Assembly: GCA_934047225.1 (NCBI GenBank)
Contig: OW203989.1
Coordinates: 7,601,977-7,665,976, forward strand
DNA: 64,000 nt
Source of the DNA: Ypsolopha sequella
Lineage: Eukaryota > Arthropoda > Insecta > Lepidoptera > Ypsolophidae
Reading direction: 5' to 3'
The translations under genes were made by a program, and so were the position numbers. The notes beneath the pieces were generated by a model. The model had not been told where the DNA came from and did not search any database. It worked only from the letters and a program-made list of their open reading frames with translations. Below, one piece after another: positions 33,801 through 44,100 of this stretch; the first letter of the stretch is position 1, and every line of letters begins with the position of its first letter.

Positions 33801-36063
33801 ACGGTTACGGTTTAAATAGTCCTCGTAATTTATTCCTTTTCGCCCTTGTAGCATAAACTACTATTTTAGGGGGCTCCCACCCAATCCACCAAAAAGGGGC
33901 GATAAAAAAAAGGAGCAGTTGTGTCGGAGATACAACCGTATATTATTTAAGCGAATACTTCTTGCCATGTGGTATATACCTTTTGCCATCATGGTCAGCT
34001 TTGGGACAGCGAGAAAAATTCTTGGTTTTCATTGTACTATTCCTAGTATTTCGGTCCCGGACGCACTTCACTGCATGTTGTGACATTTGATGTCAATCAC
34101 AGAGAAAACATGTAGAATAAACATTCAAACTTCCTGATGGCGGCGAGCGCATTAACTTCGGGGTCATTTGTTTTTTTTGTTATAATTTTGTTGAAATAAG
34201 CATTAATTCATTATGAAAGATAATTAATAACGCATAATAAACGATTAAAACAAGTAACAATATGTAATGAGAAATCAAAATTATCGTTCCTTAATGCGCA
34301 TATCAAATCAATGTAATCGAGACAAATTCTTTTCATATTAGGTCCTTACTTATGAAATTGGCGTTTTGTAAGGAGACTTGAAATGAAATGAAATTTTCAG
34401 GCCTAACAATTTTGCTTTTTTTTAGGAATGCCATTTACAAATTTTATTATTTATTTGTGTATGAATGAGACACCTTTAAGCTAACAGCGACTTTAATTTA
34501 ATTTTAGAAAGGTTTTAGCTGTAAAAAATTATTACGAATCTTATCATGGAAATGGATGGCATCATGAAGCACTCCATGGATGGCATTTAGGACGAACTGT
34601 TTTTGAAGATTTAATGTTGGTTATAAGAGTGAAAATAAAAAACTAATTTTAATAAGTAGATTTAAAACCTTGAAATCAATTTTCAAACAAAAACAAATAA
34701 TTAACTACAGGAATTATGAACTCATGAATCTGTAAGAAAATTTCGGCAATTTCATAAAGCACCTAAAAGCATTCGCTTCAAAAAATATTTCTTACCCTGG
34801 CTGGTAGCGTGTCATTGTCTAGAGCTTATCTAGCAGAGTACAAATATATTTTTATTCTTTTTATCTTCAAAAATAAAGAAATAGGGGGCCTTCAAAGTTG
34901 TCAGTTTTAGCAAAGATTTCAAAAGTAAATATAAGCCCTTACCGTACTATGACAGCACCAAAATGTTTCCACCTTTAAATGGGTGACGCTCACACACACG
35001 TTTGGAATCAGTCCTCATCTGAACACAGTGATAGTTGAAGTTAATCATTTTTACAACTTTAGTAGTCTGATCAGTTTGCTGACCGTAGGTAGACAGATTG
35101 CGCACTCATAAGTGTGTGCGCGTCGGCATTATGTTAACGCACGCATTCAAAAACAATGCAACAGATTTTAGGTACCAGGGCTCACCTAAACTTTTGAAAT
35201 CTTTGAGTTTTAGACCATATTTGTTTCGGGGTCTATCTCAAAAACTAAACTAGTTAGGAATTTGGAATTTCTGTATATTTTGTACCAAATACTGCATGTA
35301 AACAACAAATACTGAAAACGCTGATTCATATCGTGTTTTTAGGGTTCCATAACCTAATACTTGACCACCTTAATCTTGCAGTTGTATTTCATACATTTTG
35401 TAAGTTTGTAATTTTAGTTCAATTTGAGTCTAACTTATTCGAATGGCACGGAACCCTCAGGACGCGTATTCTAAACGCACCAAACCCTTTCCTTTTAAAA
35501 TAATTCAACTTTTAAAATTTCAGCTAATGTCTGTCGTGCTGAATACTGTACCCATGATGTTGTCAAGATCATCAGTACCAGCAAGAACAATAACTTGGCA
35601 CGACGTTCCTACAGTTTTGTACTGCTGGGCAGCGGCGCCAACTCTAGTGCTGTCCTTAATCTTTATAATCCTTTACATGGCTGACCAAATACATGACTAC
35701 GCGGAGCAACTTTACGTATTCACAGAAATTGTAATAAATTTTATCGCGATTTTCGTCGCTATTTTCAGGCAACCGAAAAAATCGGTTAACGGCTTCTATG
35801 CATTACTCCATATACACCTCACGTTGCTCTTATCACTTGACTTGTGGTTGCTAGTGCGGGAAAGAGGGTTTACACTATTTTGTCCGCGAAAAAAAGTACT
35901 TTTAAAACCTTGTATTCCTTATCAAGATGAGCCTGAAGAAGGAATGAAAGAAGATGAGAATATTTGTATAAAACATTTCGGTCCTCCCGTATGTGAAGAT
36001 AATCCGTATGAGGACCAAACTGCACTGCCCAGAGAATCATGGCCGAGCAGGTATTATGATTAG
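24551..36063 (+). CDS. Gene A: four-helix membrane protein with long tails (3 exons)
   Basis: Exons 24551-24851, 32580-32653 and 35524-36063 join in phases 1 and 0 to a 304-residue protein. Residues 1-100 form an acidic tail with a short SDHA repeat. Helix 1 is at about 117-138 (across the exon 2/3 junction), helix 2 at 154-177 (with a proline, AAAPTLVLSLIFIILYMADQ), helix 3 at 186-206 and helix 4 at 216-236, followed by RERG. The C-terminal tail (241-304) is acidic and Pro/Cys-containing. There is no signal peptide; both tails are predicted cytoplasmic. Genes B, C and D are paralogues, and A is twice their length because of its tails. The layout fits MARVEL-type four-pass proteins of membrane apposition or vesicle traffic, but this is inference from topology. 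A poly(A) signal AATAAA is at 36133-36138. Confidence 0.78.
24885..25165. mobile_element. Foldback element just after gene A exon 1
   Basis: 'aatttaaatggaaagtaatt' and 'ttcagtatcgttaatacatc' on the left are mirrored on the right at about 25085-25160. It begins about 30 bp after the exon 1 donor. Confidence 0.75.
25158..25330. mobile_element. Foldback MITE ending in TATAATATATCGGG-like arms
   Basis: 'attatcgggtctaccgcgat' at 25158 mirrors 'atcgcggtaaacccgataat' ending about 25323. The arms are about 40 bp and extend into 'aaatttttaccttttttac'. It directly follows the previous foldback. Confidence 0.65.
27017..27490 (-). pseudogene. hAT transposase C-terminal (dimerisation) fragment
   Basis: 27017-27349 encodes VDKFWGATGKIKDAN, YPNITNFAKALFCLPMSNAS and CERIFSITKIRNRFLN, the classic hAT dimerisation domain (LP.SNAS.ER.FS). 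The sequence above it (to about 27490) still reads FPNIVDENNIQKVDDELR, but in another frame and with stops. No N-terminal or catalytic part is left. Similar 'aaatctgcca' motifs on both sides (about 26879 and 27586) suggest the relic spans about 26840-27650. Confidence 0.8.
27653..27690. repeat. Perfect short palindrome
   Basis: 'catctttactagttgtgagt' is followed immediately by its mirror 'cacaactagtaaagatg'. No loop is left, so it is a cruciform or hairpin candidate at the edge of the hAT relic. Confidence 0.7.
28203..28470. mobile_element. Foldback MITE (TACAAGGTGA), full-length copy
   Basis: Starts acaaggtgactttttgatca and ends with the reverse complement, 'aaaaagtcaccttgtat'. Inner arms are 'tactggaggcttgataagtg'. 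About 268 bp, foldable end to end. Confidence 0.8.
28690..29060 (+). mobile_element. Non-LTR retroelement 3' tail or SINE
   Basis: The GC-rich block ends 'atgtccagcagtggacgaac' and '(t)aggctgatggatggatgg', a tail I know from lepidopteran RTE-like elements and their SINEs. The open frames at 28696-28899 and on the other strand are incidental. Confidence 0.55.
29133..29770 (+). repeat. Minisatellite, 22 x 29 bp, nearly identical units
   Basis: The unit begins TGTACACATTATTACAGTCC and continues ACGGTTTAA (29 bp). The array is 638 bp, exactly 22 units, with only three variant units seen (tactcatt near 29249; tatacatt near 29278 and 29452). It lies in gene A intron 1 right after the retroelement tail. 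The homogeneity points to recent expansion. Confidence 0.95.
30041..30302. mobile_element. Palindromic MITE (ACAATGTGTAACAGAAAG), copy 1
   Basis: Left end acaatgtgtaacagaaagta, right end 'ctttctgttacaccttgta'. Inner arms are 'tggtatagaacaactttcac' and its mirror. Copies are at 36399-36667 and 43653-43931. Confidence 0.8.
30740..31085. repeat. Mixed MITE fragments
   Basis: Pieces of the TACAAGGTGA family ('gagcctgcagtatgaattc', 'gagcttggtaagtgatcag') surround a palindrome with arms 'ggcgatagtactcgcccata' and 'ggacgagtactatcgcca'. Insertion of one element in another is likely. Confidence 0.5.
31125..31287 (-). repeat. tRNA-derived SINE-like repeat, copy 3 (reverse)
   Basis: The reverse complement reads 'acccatcacgttggcacgta' and 'ataatcgtcggtgaaaggcg', matching the body of 7143-7430. 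Confidence 0.5.
31344..31489. mobile_element. Palindromic MITE (GCCGATTCTGAAGG), copy 3
   Basis: Left arm complete, right arm shortened ('ctataacttcagaatcggtt'). The body matches the copies at 1393 and 23209. Confidence 0.7.
31520..31592 (-). pseudogene. tRNA-like sequence
   Basis: The reverse complement has a strong B box (GGTTCGATCCC) and a possible anticodon stem around CTCTCAATCTTGAGA. The A-box region is a poor match. Probably a SINE head or tRNA pseudogene. Confidence 0.35.
31946..32167. mobile_element. Near-perfect 222-bp foldback with tRNA-type B boxes
   Basis: 'attaacattatatcattgca' opens the left arm and its mirror closes the right one. Each arm carries a GGTTCGAATCCC/GGGATTCGAACCC motif. 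Because it is a palindrome, similar open frames appear on both strands; they are not genes. One arm recurs at 38576-38675. Confidence 0.85.
32580..32653 (+). CDS. Gene A exon 2
   Basis: 74 nt, with acceptor TTGTTGCAG, donor GTGAGT, entry phase 1 and exit phase 0. It encodes SMPLTRKIKQMCGYRP and then FIMKCIEF, the first half of helix 1. Length and phases equal exon 2 of B and C exactly. Confidence 0.8.
32669..33131. mobile_element. TTAA-flanked foldback MITE, copy in gene A intron 2
   Basis: Left end TTAA then GGTTAAACGTCAGTCGCTTA. The right arm 'gttaagttatgcactttgc' mirrors 'gcataacttaac', but its very end has decayed. It begins 15 bp after gene A exon 2. The intact relative is at 55056-55441. 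Confidence 0.75.
33322..33866. mobile_element. Repeat family 'caatgcaagtgctcgtaaag', copy 1, with GC-rich insert
   Basis: Shares 'ctcgtaaaggcccacttttt' and 'accgaacagaaagtcgatta' with 44140-44493 and both arms of 60868-61638. Only this copy has a GC-rich block (33650-33795) with palindromic arms such as 'gcggcgtgctgtttt' / 'aaacagcacgccgtgc'. Confidence 0.75.
33890..34770 (+). repeat. Diverged dispersed repeat, copy 2 (continuous)
   Basis: Matches the split copy at 190-490 plus 2650-3170; the joined order here shows what the first copy looked like before insertions. Confidence 0.5.
34911..35205. mobile_element. hAT-type MITE (CAAAGATTTCAAAAGT), copy in gene A intron 2
   Basis: 295 bp with ends CAAAGATTTCAAAAGT / ACTTTTGAAATCTTTG. 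The 8-bp target duplication agttttag is perfect (34903-34910, 35206-35213). No coding capacity. Confidence 0.92.
35524..36063 (+). CDS. Gene A exon 3 (helices 1-4 and C-tail)
   Basis: The acceptor is AAAATTTCAG; 179 codons run to TAG at 36061-36063. Family landmarks are APTLVLSLIFIILYMADQ, HDYAEQLYVFTE, GFYALLHIHL and LDLWLLVRERG. The last 60 residues (EDENICIKHFGPPVCEDNPY and more) have no counterpart in B, C or D. Confidence 0.85.
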   Translation, partial: LMSVVLNTVPMMLSRSSVPARTITWHDVPTVLYCWAAAPTLVLSLIFIILYMADQIHDYAEQLYVFTEIVINFIAIFVAIFRQPKKSVNGFYALLHIHLTLLLSLDLWLLVRERGFTLFCPRKKVLLKPCIPYQDEPEEGMKEDENICIKHFGPPVCEDNPYEDQTALPRESWPSRYYD

Positions 36064-36398
36064 TGTTGCGCTTTTCATGCACGCAAGCAAGGTTTTATAT
36101 CCAAAATATTTTGTTATATTTTTACCAACAATAATAAAATCTTTTACACAGTGTTTTTTTTTTTTGCTTTCCTACTATGTAATAGGCAAACATAATCGCA
36201 AATACATACTTAAGGACTTTTTATTGTTGCCTGTCGTGTCATATCTAAGTTATTTAAATTCAATTCAAATAGTTTATTTTGCAAAATAGGTATACATAAT
36301 ACACTTTTTACGAGTCAAATTTAATCTAATAAAAATATATGTAATAAAATAATAAATGTACATGAACTAAATTAAAAGTTTATTTAATTTATGTAGCA

Positions 36399-36667
36399 AT
36401 ATACAATGTGTAACAGAAAGGTGTAACCATATTTGAAGAGCTTATTCAGTCAATGGTATAGAACAACTTTTACTATAGAGCCAACCCTGAAATCTCAAAA
36501 AAAAAATCTGCCCTTCCATACATTTCGGCCGAGCGGCATTGCATTTTTCTATGAAACAGTAAAAAATTTTTTCGAGATACAGGATTTGTTCCATAGTAAA
36601 AGTTGTTCTATACCATTAACTGAATAAGCTCTTCAAATATGGTTACACCTTTTTGTTACACGTTGTA
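36399..36667. mobile_element. Palindromic MITE (ACAATGTGTAACAGAAAG), copy 2
   Basis: acaatgtgtaacagaaaggt at the left, 'ccttttttgttacacgttgt'-like end at the right. Arms pair over most of the 269 bp ('ggtatagaacaacttttact'). Confidence 0.8.
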
Positions 36668-36943
36668 TATACACAAGGTGACTTTTTCATCATCGTCCAA
36701 ATTCATACTGGGGGCTTGGTAAGTGATCAGCATCATGAATCGATAGCAATCTTTGTGAAATTCGTGTAATGAAATTTCGACTTCCCATAGTAATTCACTC
36801 CCAGTCCTGAGTGAATCACTATGGGGAGTCGAAATTTCATTTTATGAATTTTACAAAAATCGTTATTGGTTTATGATGCTGATCACTTACTAAGGCTCAA
36901 GTATGAATTTGGACGATGTTCACAAATTCACCTTGTATATATA
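36668..36943. mobile_element. Foldback MITE (TACAAGGTGA), copy 3
   Basis: Starts 'acacaaggtgactttttcat' and ends 'caaattcaccttgtatat'. The centre 'gtaattcactcccagtcctg' pairs with its mirror. It abuts the previous MITE. Confidence 0.75.
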
Positions 36944-37356
36944 AGATTAAAACCATAGGTAATAAATTATATTATACAAGATGAAATCCAATCAACCGCC
37001 CGCACCCATACCGGAGACCCGGCCAGGGACCAGGAACAAGGTTCACAAATTAGCAGGTCGATGTTTGTCGGTATGAATATCGACAGAAACGAAATTGAAA
37101 TAACGTTCATATCAGCGCGCAATGCATAGTGGCTGTTACGACGCTCGCTGTGTCCTTGATAGGGCGACATAGGAGAAAATTATACTTTTCACGTGAACGT
37201 GATTGTTCAATTGAATAATTCTACGTTTTATAGCTAGTTATCAAGTTTATCTAAAGCAAATTCAAGCTAAATGACACCATTCGGTTGTTTTTTTTTCAGA
37301 GAGCTACAGGACACTTTAATGCCGTCATTCGTACCAATCGGAACTACGCCAAAGGA

Positions 37357-37945
37357 GTGGAATTCAAATTCAAATTCAAATAGTTTATTTTGCAAAGTAG
37401 GTATATAAAATACACGTTTCACAAGTCAAAATTTAATCTTATATAAAAAATATATGTAATAAAATAATAAATGTACATGAACTAGATTAAACGTTATATA
37501 TACGATTAAAATTATAGGTAAAATATATACTATACAAGGTGAAATCCAATCAACCGCCCAAACCCACACCGGAGACCCGGCCAGGGACCAGGAACAAAGT
37601 TCAATGATCACCAACCGAGCCCCCAGCACGAATCCAGGCGGCCGGCCAAATCCCATCCTATATACTACATACTAATAGGTTACATATATAAATACATGCC
37701 TACCTCCGCCCATTCGATTAATCTTGCTAAGAAGAACGAGCAAGAAACTTAGCAAGATCATGTCTTTTTTTTTAATATAAAACTTATACTATACAACAAA
37801 TGCCTTATATCTACTTTAACCAAGGGATAAGAAAATACAAGACAGCAGGAATTCAGGTTAATGAAAAAAAAGAAAAACATATATATCTTTGCCTACCTGT
37901 CTCATATAGTCTATTTCCTTTTACAGTCTGTAATTAATTATAATT
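37357..37945 (-). mobile_element. LINE 3' UTR copy, reverse orientation
   Basis: Reverse complement of about 51670-52262, including the terminal (aattcaa)n tract, 'cggagacccggccagggacc' and 'gcaggaattcaggttaatg'. No ORF2 sequence remains. Confidence 0.8.
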
Positions 37946-38575
37946 AATACAGTAATTAGTACAGTCTGGAGCAGGAGCAACTTAGAGCATGTACACAACT
38001 TCATCCCTTTTTTCACCTCTTCGGGTGTGTGGAGTTATTAAAAACGCTGAGACACATATACATTAATTTTCCATCGTCAACCTAAACACAAAATTTGAAG
38101 ATCCTAACTTTGAAACTGACGGAATTTCATACAAACTTTCATCTCCTATTTTACTCCATTATGGGTAGAATTTCCAAAAATCCTTAGTGGTTGCTTACCT
38201 ACAATATGGTATATATGTGCAAATTTTCAAGTCTCTAGAGCCAGTGGTTTGGGATGTGCGTTGATATATCACCCAGTCAGTTTACCTTTATTATATACAG
38301 ATTTTAATATGGTGGACAGAATCCATACCATGTATCAAATTGCTCAGTTAGTTGTGGCTCAAAATCCTCATATATTCCCACAAATTTAATTTAATGTGTC
38401 AAATTCATTCTTATACCAAAAATGAATGATTGAGATAATATATTTAGATTACTTACTCGTGGTTCCTTAAGGTTTTGAATAACAAATCAGCAAATTTTTA
38501 CTACTACCATTTTCAAAATGACCACACTTCTCTGGGAGACGTAGCGTTTTATGCATAGAAAATATTGTCGGTCCC

Positions 38576-38675
38576 GAGAGATCCCGAGTTCGAATCCCGG
38601 TTCAGAGCTCCTCACATCCAGATTTACTTTTCTTTCTGCGTTTCTATACCACAATGATATAATGTTAATTTATTG
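38576..38675 (+). mobile_element. One arm of the B-box foldback (see 31946-32167)
   Basis: 'gagttcgaatcccggttcag' through 'tgatataatgttaattt' equals the right arm of that element. Confidence 0.7.
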
Positions 38676-39102
38676 TAGATATGTTCTCTTTGCGCTATTT
38701 ATAGATGAATGAGTGACCGATTGGCCAAAACCGGGACAGTGGCCAAAACCGGGTCACCTACCCTACCGGGTATAAAAACAAAGGCAAGAATCCTTTAAGG
38801 GTATGTTAGTATGACTTATAAAGTGTTTTAAATAAATAAATAAATGGTGGCAATTTTAAATAATAATATCACGATCTGCTAAACTTAAAATACACTAATC
38901 TCGTGGACACCCTCTCTAGACGTTGACCTCTGATAGCGTCAATAGCACGTTAGCCTTAGACTAAGACCGCGCTACGGGGTGAATAAACTGCGTTGAAAAG
39001 AGTGCATAGCTAAATAGCTATAAATTAGTCTATTTTTTGGTAGAAGTTCATGGTATATTTTTTCATCAAAACTCTATCAGTATCGTGCATAGACTTAGTA
39101 TA

Positions 39103-40560
39103 TGGGTAAGGCCACCAATTTTGCCACAAATCGCGAAAAAGTGTCGCAGAATTTTTCGCGACGGTGACGTAAAAGTGACGAAAAATTTACGCTACGGTAG
39201 CGTAAAAGTGACGAAAACTGGTAGTGAAAAATTATAAAGTTTGGATTACACCAACCACAATATCAAAATAAATGTAACAGTTTGTTTTCAAAATTTGCAT
39301 TTAATTTTATTAGAGATAGTTATGCCATTGCAAGGGAGGCCAACTTGTGAATTGTCATCCTGAATTAATTGTGATTGTGTTCTATATTTTTTATTATTTT
39401 CTCTCTATGTTGCCCGCAACTTTTCTTGTTCGCTTTCGTTCATGGTAGCTTTTTTTTTCATTATACCGTTTTAGCACTCTTTCGGAACCTCTTTTACATT
39501 TGATTATACATTTGACTTTTCAGCCGATGCGATGTTAGAGGCATCTGTAAATATAAGAAAATTATATGCTTATGCTTTCGCATTTATAATATTTATTTTA
39601 ATTATATTTATTTTAATTATATGTAATCATAAAGACAAACAAGTCTAATATATTTAATTTTTATCCTACATACAAAAAAACTTTAAGCTCTTTAGGTAAA
39701 TAAATAAATAGACCGCCGTGTGTAACCAAACCTTTAAAATGGTATCGAAGTTGAGGTGTCGTAAGAAATACGTCACCGGTGTCGAAGAAGTGTCGAAAAA
39801 GTAGCGAAATGGTCACGGTAGCGTAAACGTAAACAAAGATTACTTGCAAACCACTGAATGTAAGTCTTTGTAATCATCAGTATTCAAAATTGTACGTTTT
39901 TGGAACCTAGAGCACTATTAGTATCAGTAAAAATCTGAAGCTTACCTTGGTAAATGTGAACAAAACGTGTTTTTCAAGCCACTGACCATGCGCACTCACA
40001 ACAAAGTTGACTGATCTACTGACACAATATGACAGTTGGAGCTATTATTATTTATTTTATAATGAGCGTTAGTGTAGCCAGTCGTAAAGAAATACAAATC
40101 ACAAAACTCAGCTAAAAACTTGAGACAATTAATGGTCGCGTTGTACTAGTGACGAAAAAGTCAGAAATAACGTCAAATTATTCGAGCACTGAAAACACAT
40201 AGAGAGAACGGTTGTATTCTTTTGCCAAACATATAAAACACTAGCCAATTATATGATGATGCCGTGGAATTGAATATTGAACATCTAAAACTGCTAGAAG
40301 TTTTGAAAATTTTGATCCAAGTTAACCGCCCCCAAATTTCCCCTGCTGTTTTTACTCTAAAATCCCCCATTTTTGGGGAAAACGTGGAAATTGCTCAGCT
40401 GTAGAACGGTATTCTGTAACTTTTACCACTTGCCATATTAGACAATGAACTACTTAATTCGATAAAAATGCTTCAAAAACTGTAGTAACTTATATTTTTG
40501 AGAAAATTTAATGGACATTTCCGAGTAGGGCAAATGTGGCAAAATCCGTGGCTTTACCCA
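39103..40560. mobile_element. TIR transposon, 1458 bp, non-coding
   Basis: Ends TGGGTAAGGCCACC and GGTGGCTTTACCCA-type (aaatccgtggctttaccca) form a repeat of about 28 bp. Both sides carry TATA. Subterminal direct repeats such as 'gtgacgtaaaagtgacg' and 'ggtagcgtaaaagtgacg' are visible. No transposase recognised. Confidence 0.75.
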
Positions 40561-41080
40561 TATACGCCAGTCAGTATATGCCATGCTTAGAATAAGGAAG
40601 ATCCCCTTGTATATCCTAAGTCTACGGTATCGTGTATACTTTCATACTTTAAATCTCAGAACAATAACTCAGTTATTGTTCTGAGCTCTAAAGGGATTCT
40701 TGAGTTTCCGAGTTTCCATTTACCATAGACATAATCCTAAGTCTATGGCATTTACAGCCTGTATTATATAAATAGTGTATATTATAATACTACTATAAAG
40801 AGTGTGCGGTCTAACCTTTTTTGTTTTGAGACTTATCTTAAAACTAAAGACAAATACTCACAAGTTAAAACCTCCTTTTAAATGAAGGAGAAATTTATTT
40901 TAAATGACATTTCAATATTTTAGGCTATTGTAGTTTCGTAAGATTTATTTTTATAATAATTTAGGGTTTGCGTTAAAATTATGGTTAAAGACTAAATACT
41001 TTGAAATCAGGACTTCCATTAATCTATTTCTAGAAGATTGTATGAATTATTGAGTACAGAAATAAATCAAAACAGTCACA

Positions 41081-41105
41081 ATGGTGGACGAAAAGAAAAT
41101 GGATG
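41081..41105 (+). CDS. Gene B exon 1
   Basis: Eight codons plus one base, then a GTATAA donor. The alignment of start codon, length and phase with gene C exon 1 (52900-52921) supports this tiny exon. Confidence 0.7.
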
Positions 41106-44100
41106 GTATAAAACTTGCAGAGCTTTTTCTCAGGCCTAGAGAAGTAGAGATGTTGTTATTTATGCAGCTATCTGGATTTCTTAAATACCTATAACTAATA
41201 TGCATACCTTGTAGGTACCTAGGAAAATGTTTGACAAGTATTTGCCTCTTCTAGATTTAATTGTATGTTACAGATAAAGTCCCATTTGAAAAGAAATTCG
41301 GCGAACTGATCAAATACAAAATATTCCTTTTAAAATTAGTTGAATTTGTAAGTATTGTACGAATTGATTACCAAAGTGTGAATTGAAAATGATGTTGATT
41401 ATTTACCCAACCTTAGAATAATAATGTTTTTAATATCTACTTATACACATCGTAAAGATGTACATAATTGCAAAGATTTCAAAAGTAAAGATAAGCCCTT
41501 ACCGTATTATGACAGCACCAAAATGTTTCCACCCTTAATGGGTGACGCTCACACGTTTGGAGTCAGTGCTCATCTGAATACAGTGATAGTTGGACGACTT
41601 AAGAGCACTTAAAGTTAATAATTTTTAACAACTTTAGTAGTCTGATCTGTTTGCTGACCGTAGGTAGACAGATTGCCCACTAATAAGTACGCGCGCGTCA
41701 GCTTATGTTAACGCACGCATTCAAAAACATCAAACGCATTCTAAACTTTTGAAATCTTTGCATAATTGGTTATTTTATATAGTAATTAATCATCATTATT
41801 TAAATTTTCTCTTTGGTAAAGTGAGATATAATGAATATATATAAGCTAAACGTATACTTGTCATCATATGGTTATTACTTATAAATTACATTACAAAGTG
41901 TGAATTCAATATCAAAAATTTATTGGTTATTTATTTTATTATTGATAATATTCGATGTTTAAGCTGAACGCACACTTGTCAGCTTCAAATATCGCACGCA
42001 ATCGCAATTACATTGCCACCATCTTGTTTTTTCAAGGAGTAAAGATACAACTCAAGCCTAGAGTACCGATGAACACCTAATGTTGCTAATTTTATAGTTT
42101 TATAGATACAGAGTAAAAGTACTATCACATATTTAACACGTTGATGGACAGTATTAACCCACTAGTTTACCCTGCTGTGACACTATTAATTTTTCATACA
42201 TTGCCTATAGGCGTACTGTCACAACACATATCAAAATGCCTATGTTATATGACAGTATTGTATATGACATTATAAACTATTGTACTTTAAGAACTTTTGT
42301 TGTGACAGTAGGTCCATTCATATCACTTTTGTGGTGACAGTACTTATGCTGTGCTATATACCAGTAAGGAAAAACGATCGCAGTGAGGTACTGTATTTAT
42401 GTGAACGAAAAATCGATTGTCGGGGTTATTCCCAGAGCTCCAAAAATTTCTTCCCATGGCTCCAAAAATTCAATTTAATATTTATTATTATCATAATTTG
42501 ATTCTCGTCGGCTCCAAAAGATTAACTGTACATATATGCAGAACAGGACGAACACATAGTTTTACTAAAAGCTGGATCCATGTCAGTGAAACCCTTATAG
42601 CGTTCTGTTAAAATTTTTGGAAAGCGTTTAATTTTTTAATTTTGATAATTTATTATTTTAAGGCTGATAACTGTGATAAAACATGGCCTTAACAATAAGA
42701 ACTGTGTTTAGCTGTGTTTTTTTTTATAAATATTTTAATATAGAGTATATCAAATCACTTAATTTTTTTATTATTTATCAATCTACGCTTTTATATATTT
42801 TAAGACGGTGCATCAGTTTACTATGTCGTAATTGGCGGCCTCATTGCGTTTTTCCTCATTAAGTACAAGAAAAGAAACGCTTCGTAGTGCACTGTAGTAT
42901 ATTTATATGCTTCTACTTGAATTTGTTATTTATGTACAATGTGACTGTACATAATAGCTTTTGGAGCCGGTGAGAAATGAATATTTTCGACAAATAAATT
43001 TTTGGAGTCATGGGAATCTTTATATGAAATTTTATTTTTTTGAGAACAATGGATTTTGGAGCCCTGGGAATAACCCATCGTCGACAGGCGTACTGTCGTA
43101 TTGCGGAATTCGCCGTGTAGCCTGTGGGCGGTACTGTCCCACAACGTGTTAAGTTATACCCGTGACGTACGATTTAACTTCCTTTTAATAAATGTCTTAC
43201 CAAATACTCCACTAGCGAAGTCGTCATGCGAACAGATAAAAATGGTGGCATTGTAATTTTGTAGTATTTAGTACGAGAGTCCACGTCTCTAACCATTACT
43301 GCCCAACGGGTTCAGGATCGTCAATCCAAAATCCAATCCAATCCAAATTCAATTATTTGAAGGAAAGGTTTGTTCTTCGCATAGACCGCAGCGAAAGAAA
43401 TCTACGTTCCAGCCACCATCTCTATCTGGTGGCTGGCGATACCTGCTCACACCACCGATCGTGTCTCCAAGTCCTTTACGATCAATCTTCGGTTCTGGAA
43501 TGAACTTCCGCAAACCCTCAGAAATTCTCCTTCTGTGTTTTGTTTTAAAAATAATTTGAAAAATTATTACCTTTCCTTTCTTGAAAATACTGACTGACTA
43601 AGCTACTTCTTTGTTCGTATGTAAGTATGATATGTATTTATATATTTAAGTATATACAACGTGTAACAGAAAGGTGTAACCATATTAAATTTGAAGAACT
43701 TATTCAGTTAATGGTATAGAACAACTTTTACTGTGGAACAAACCCTGTATCTCGAAAAAGAAATTTAACTGTTTCATAAAAAAATGCAATGCCGCTCGGC
43801 TGAAATGTATGGAAGGGCAGATATTTTTTTTTTGAGATTTCGATGTTGGCTCCATAGTAAAAGTTGTTCTATACCATTGACTGAATAAGCTCTTCAAATA
43901 TGATTACACTTTTCTGTTATACATTGTATACTCATAAACACGAGGAAAATCAAAATTGAGTTATTTTCGATGTATATTTCGGCTCACTTTAGGGCCGGCA
44001 TCAGCCGGAATTCGAATTCGACTGATGTCGGCCCCAAACAAAGTGAGCCGAAATATATATCGAAAATAACTCAATTGTGATTTTCCTTGTGTTTATGAGT

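Larger units (their letters stand above)
36257..37045 (-). mobile_element. LINE 3' UTR copy, split by two MITEs
   Basis: 36257-36397 plus 36944-37045 match the 3' end of the LINE at 51231-52262 in reverse. The two MITEs at 36399-36667 and 36668-36943 sit in between. It begins about 190 bp after gene A. Confidence 0.7.
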
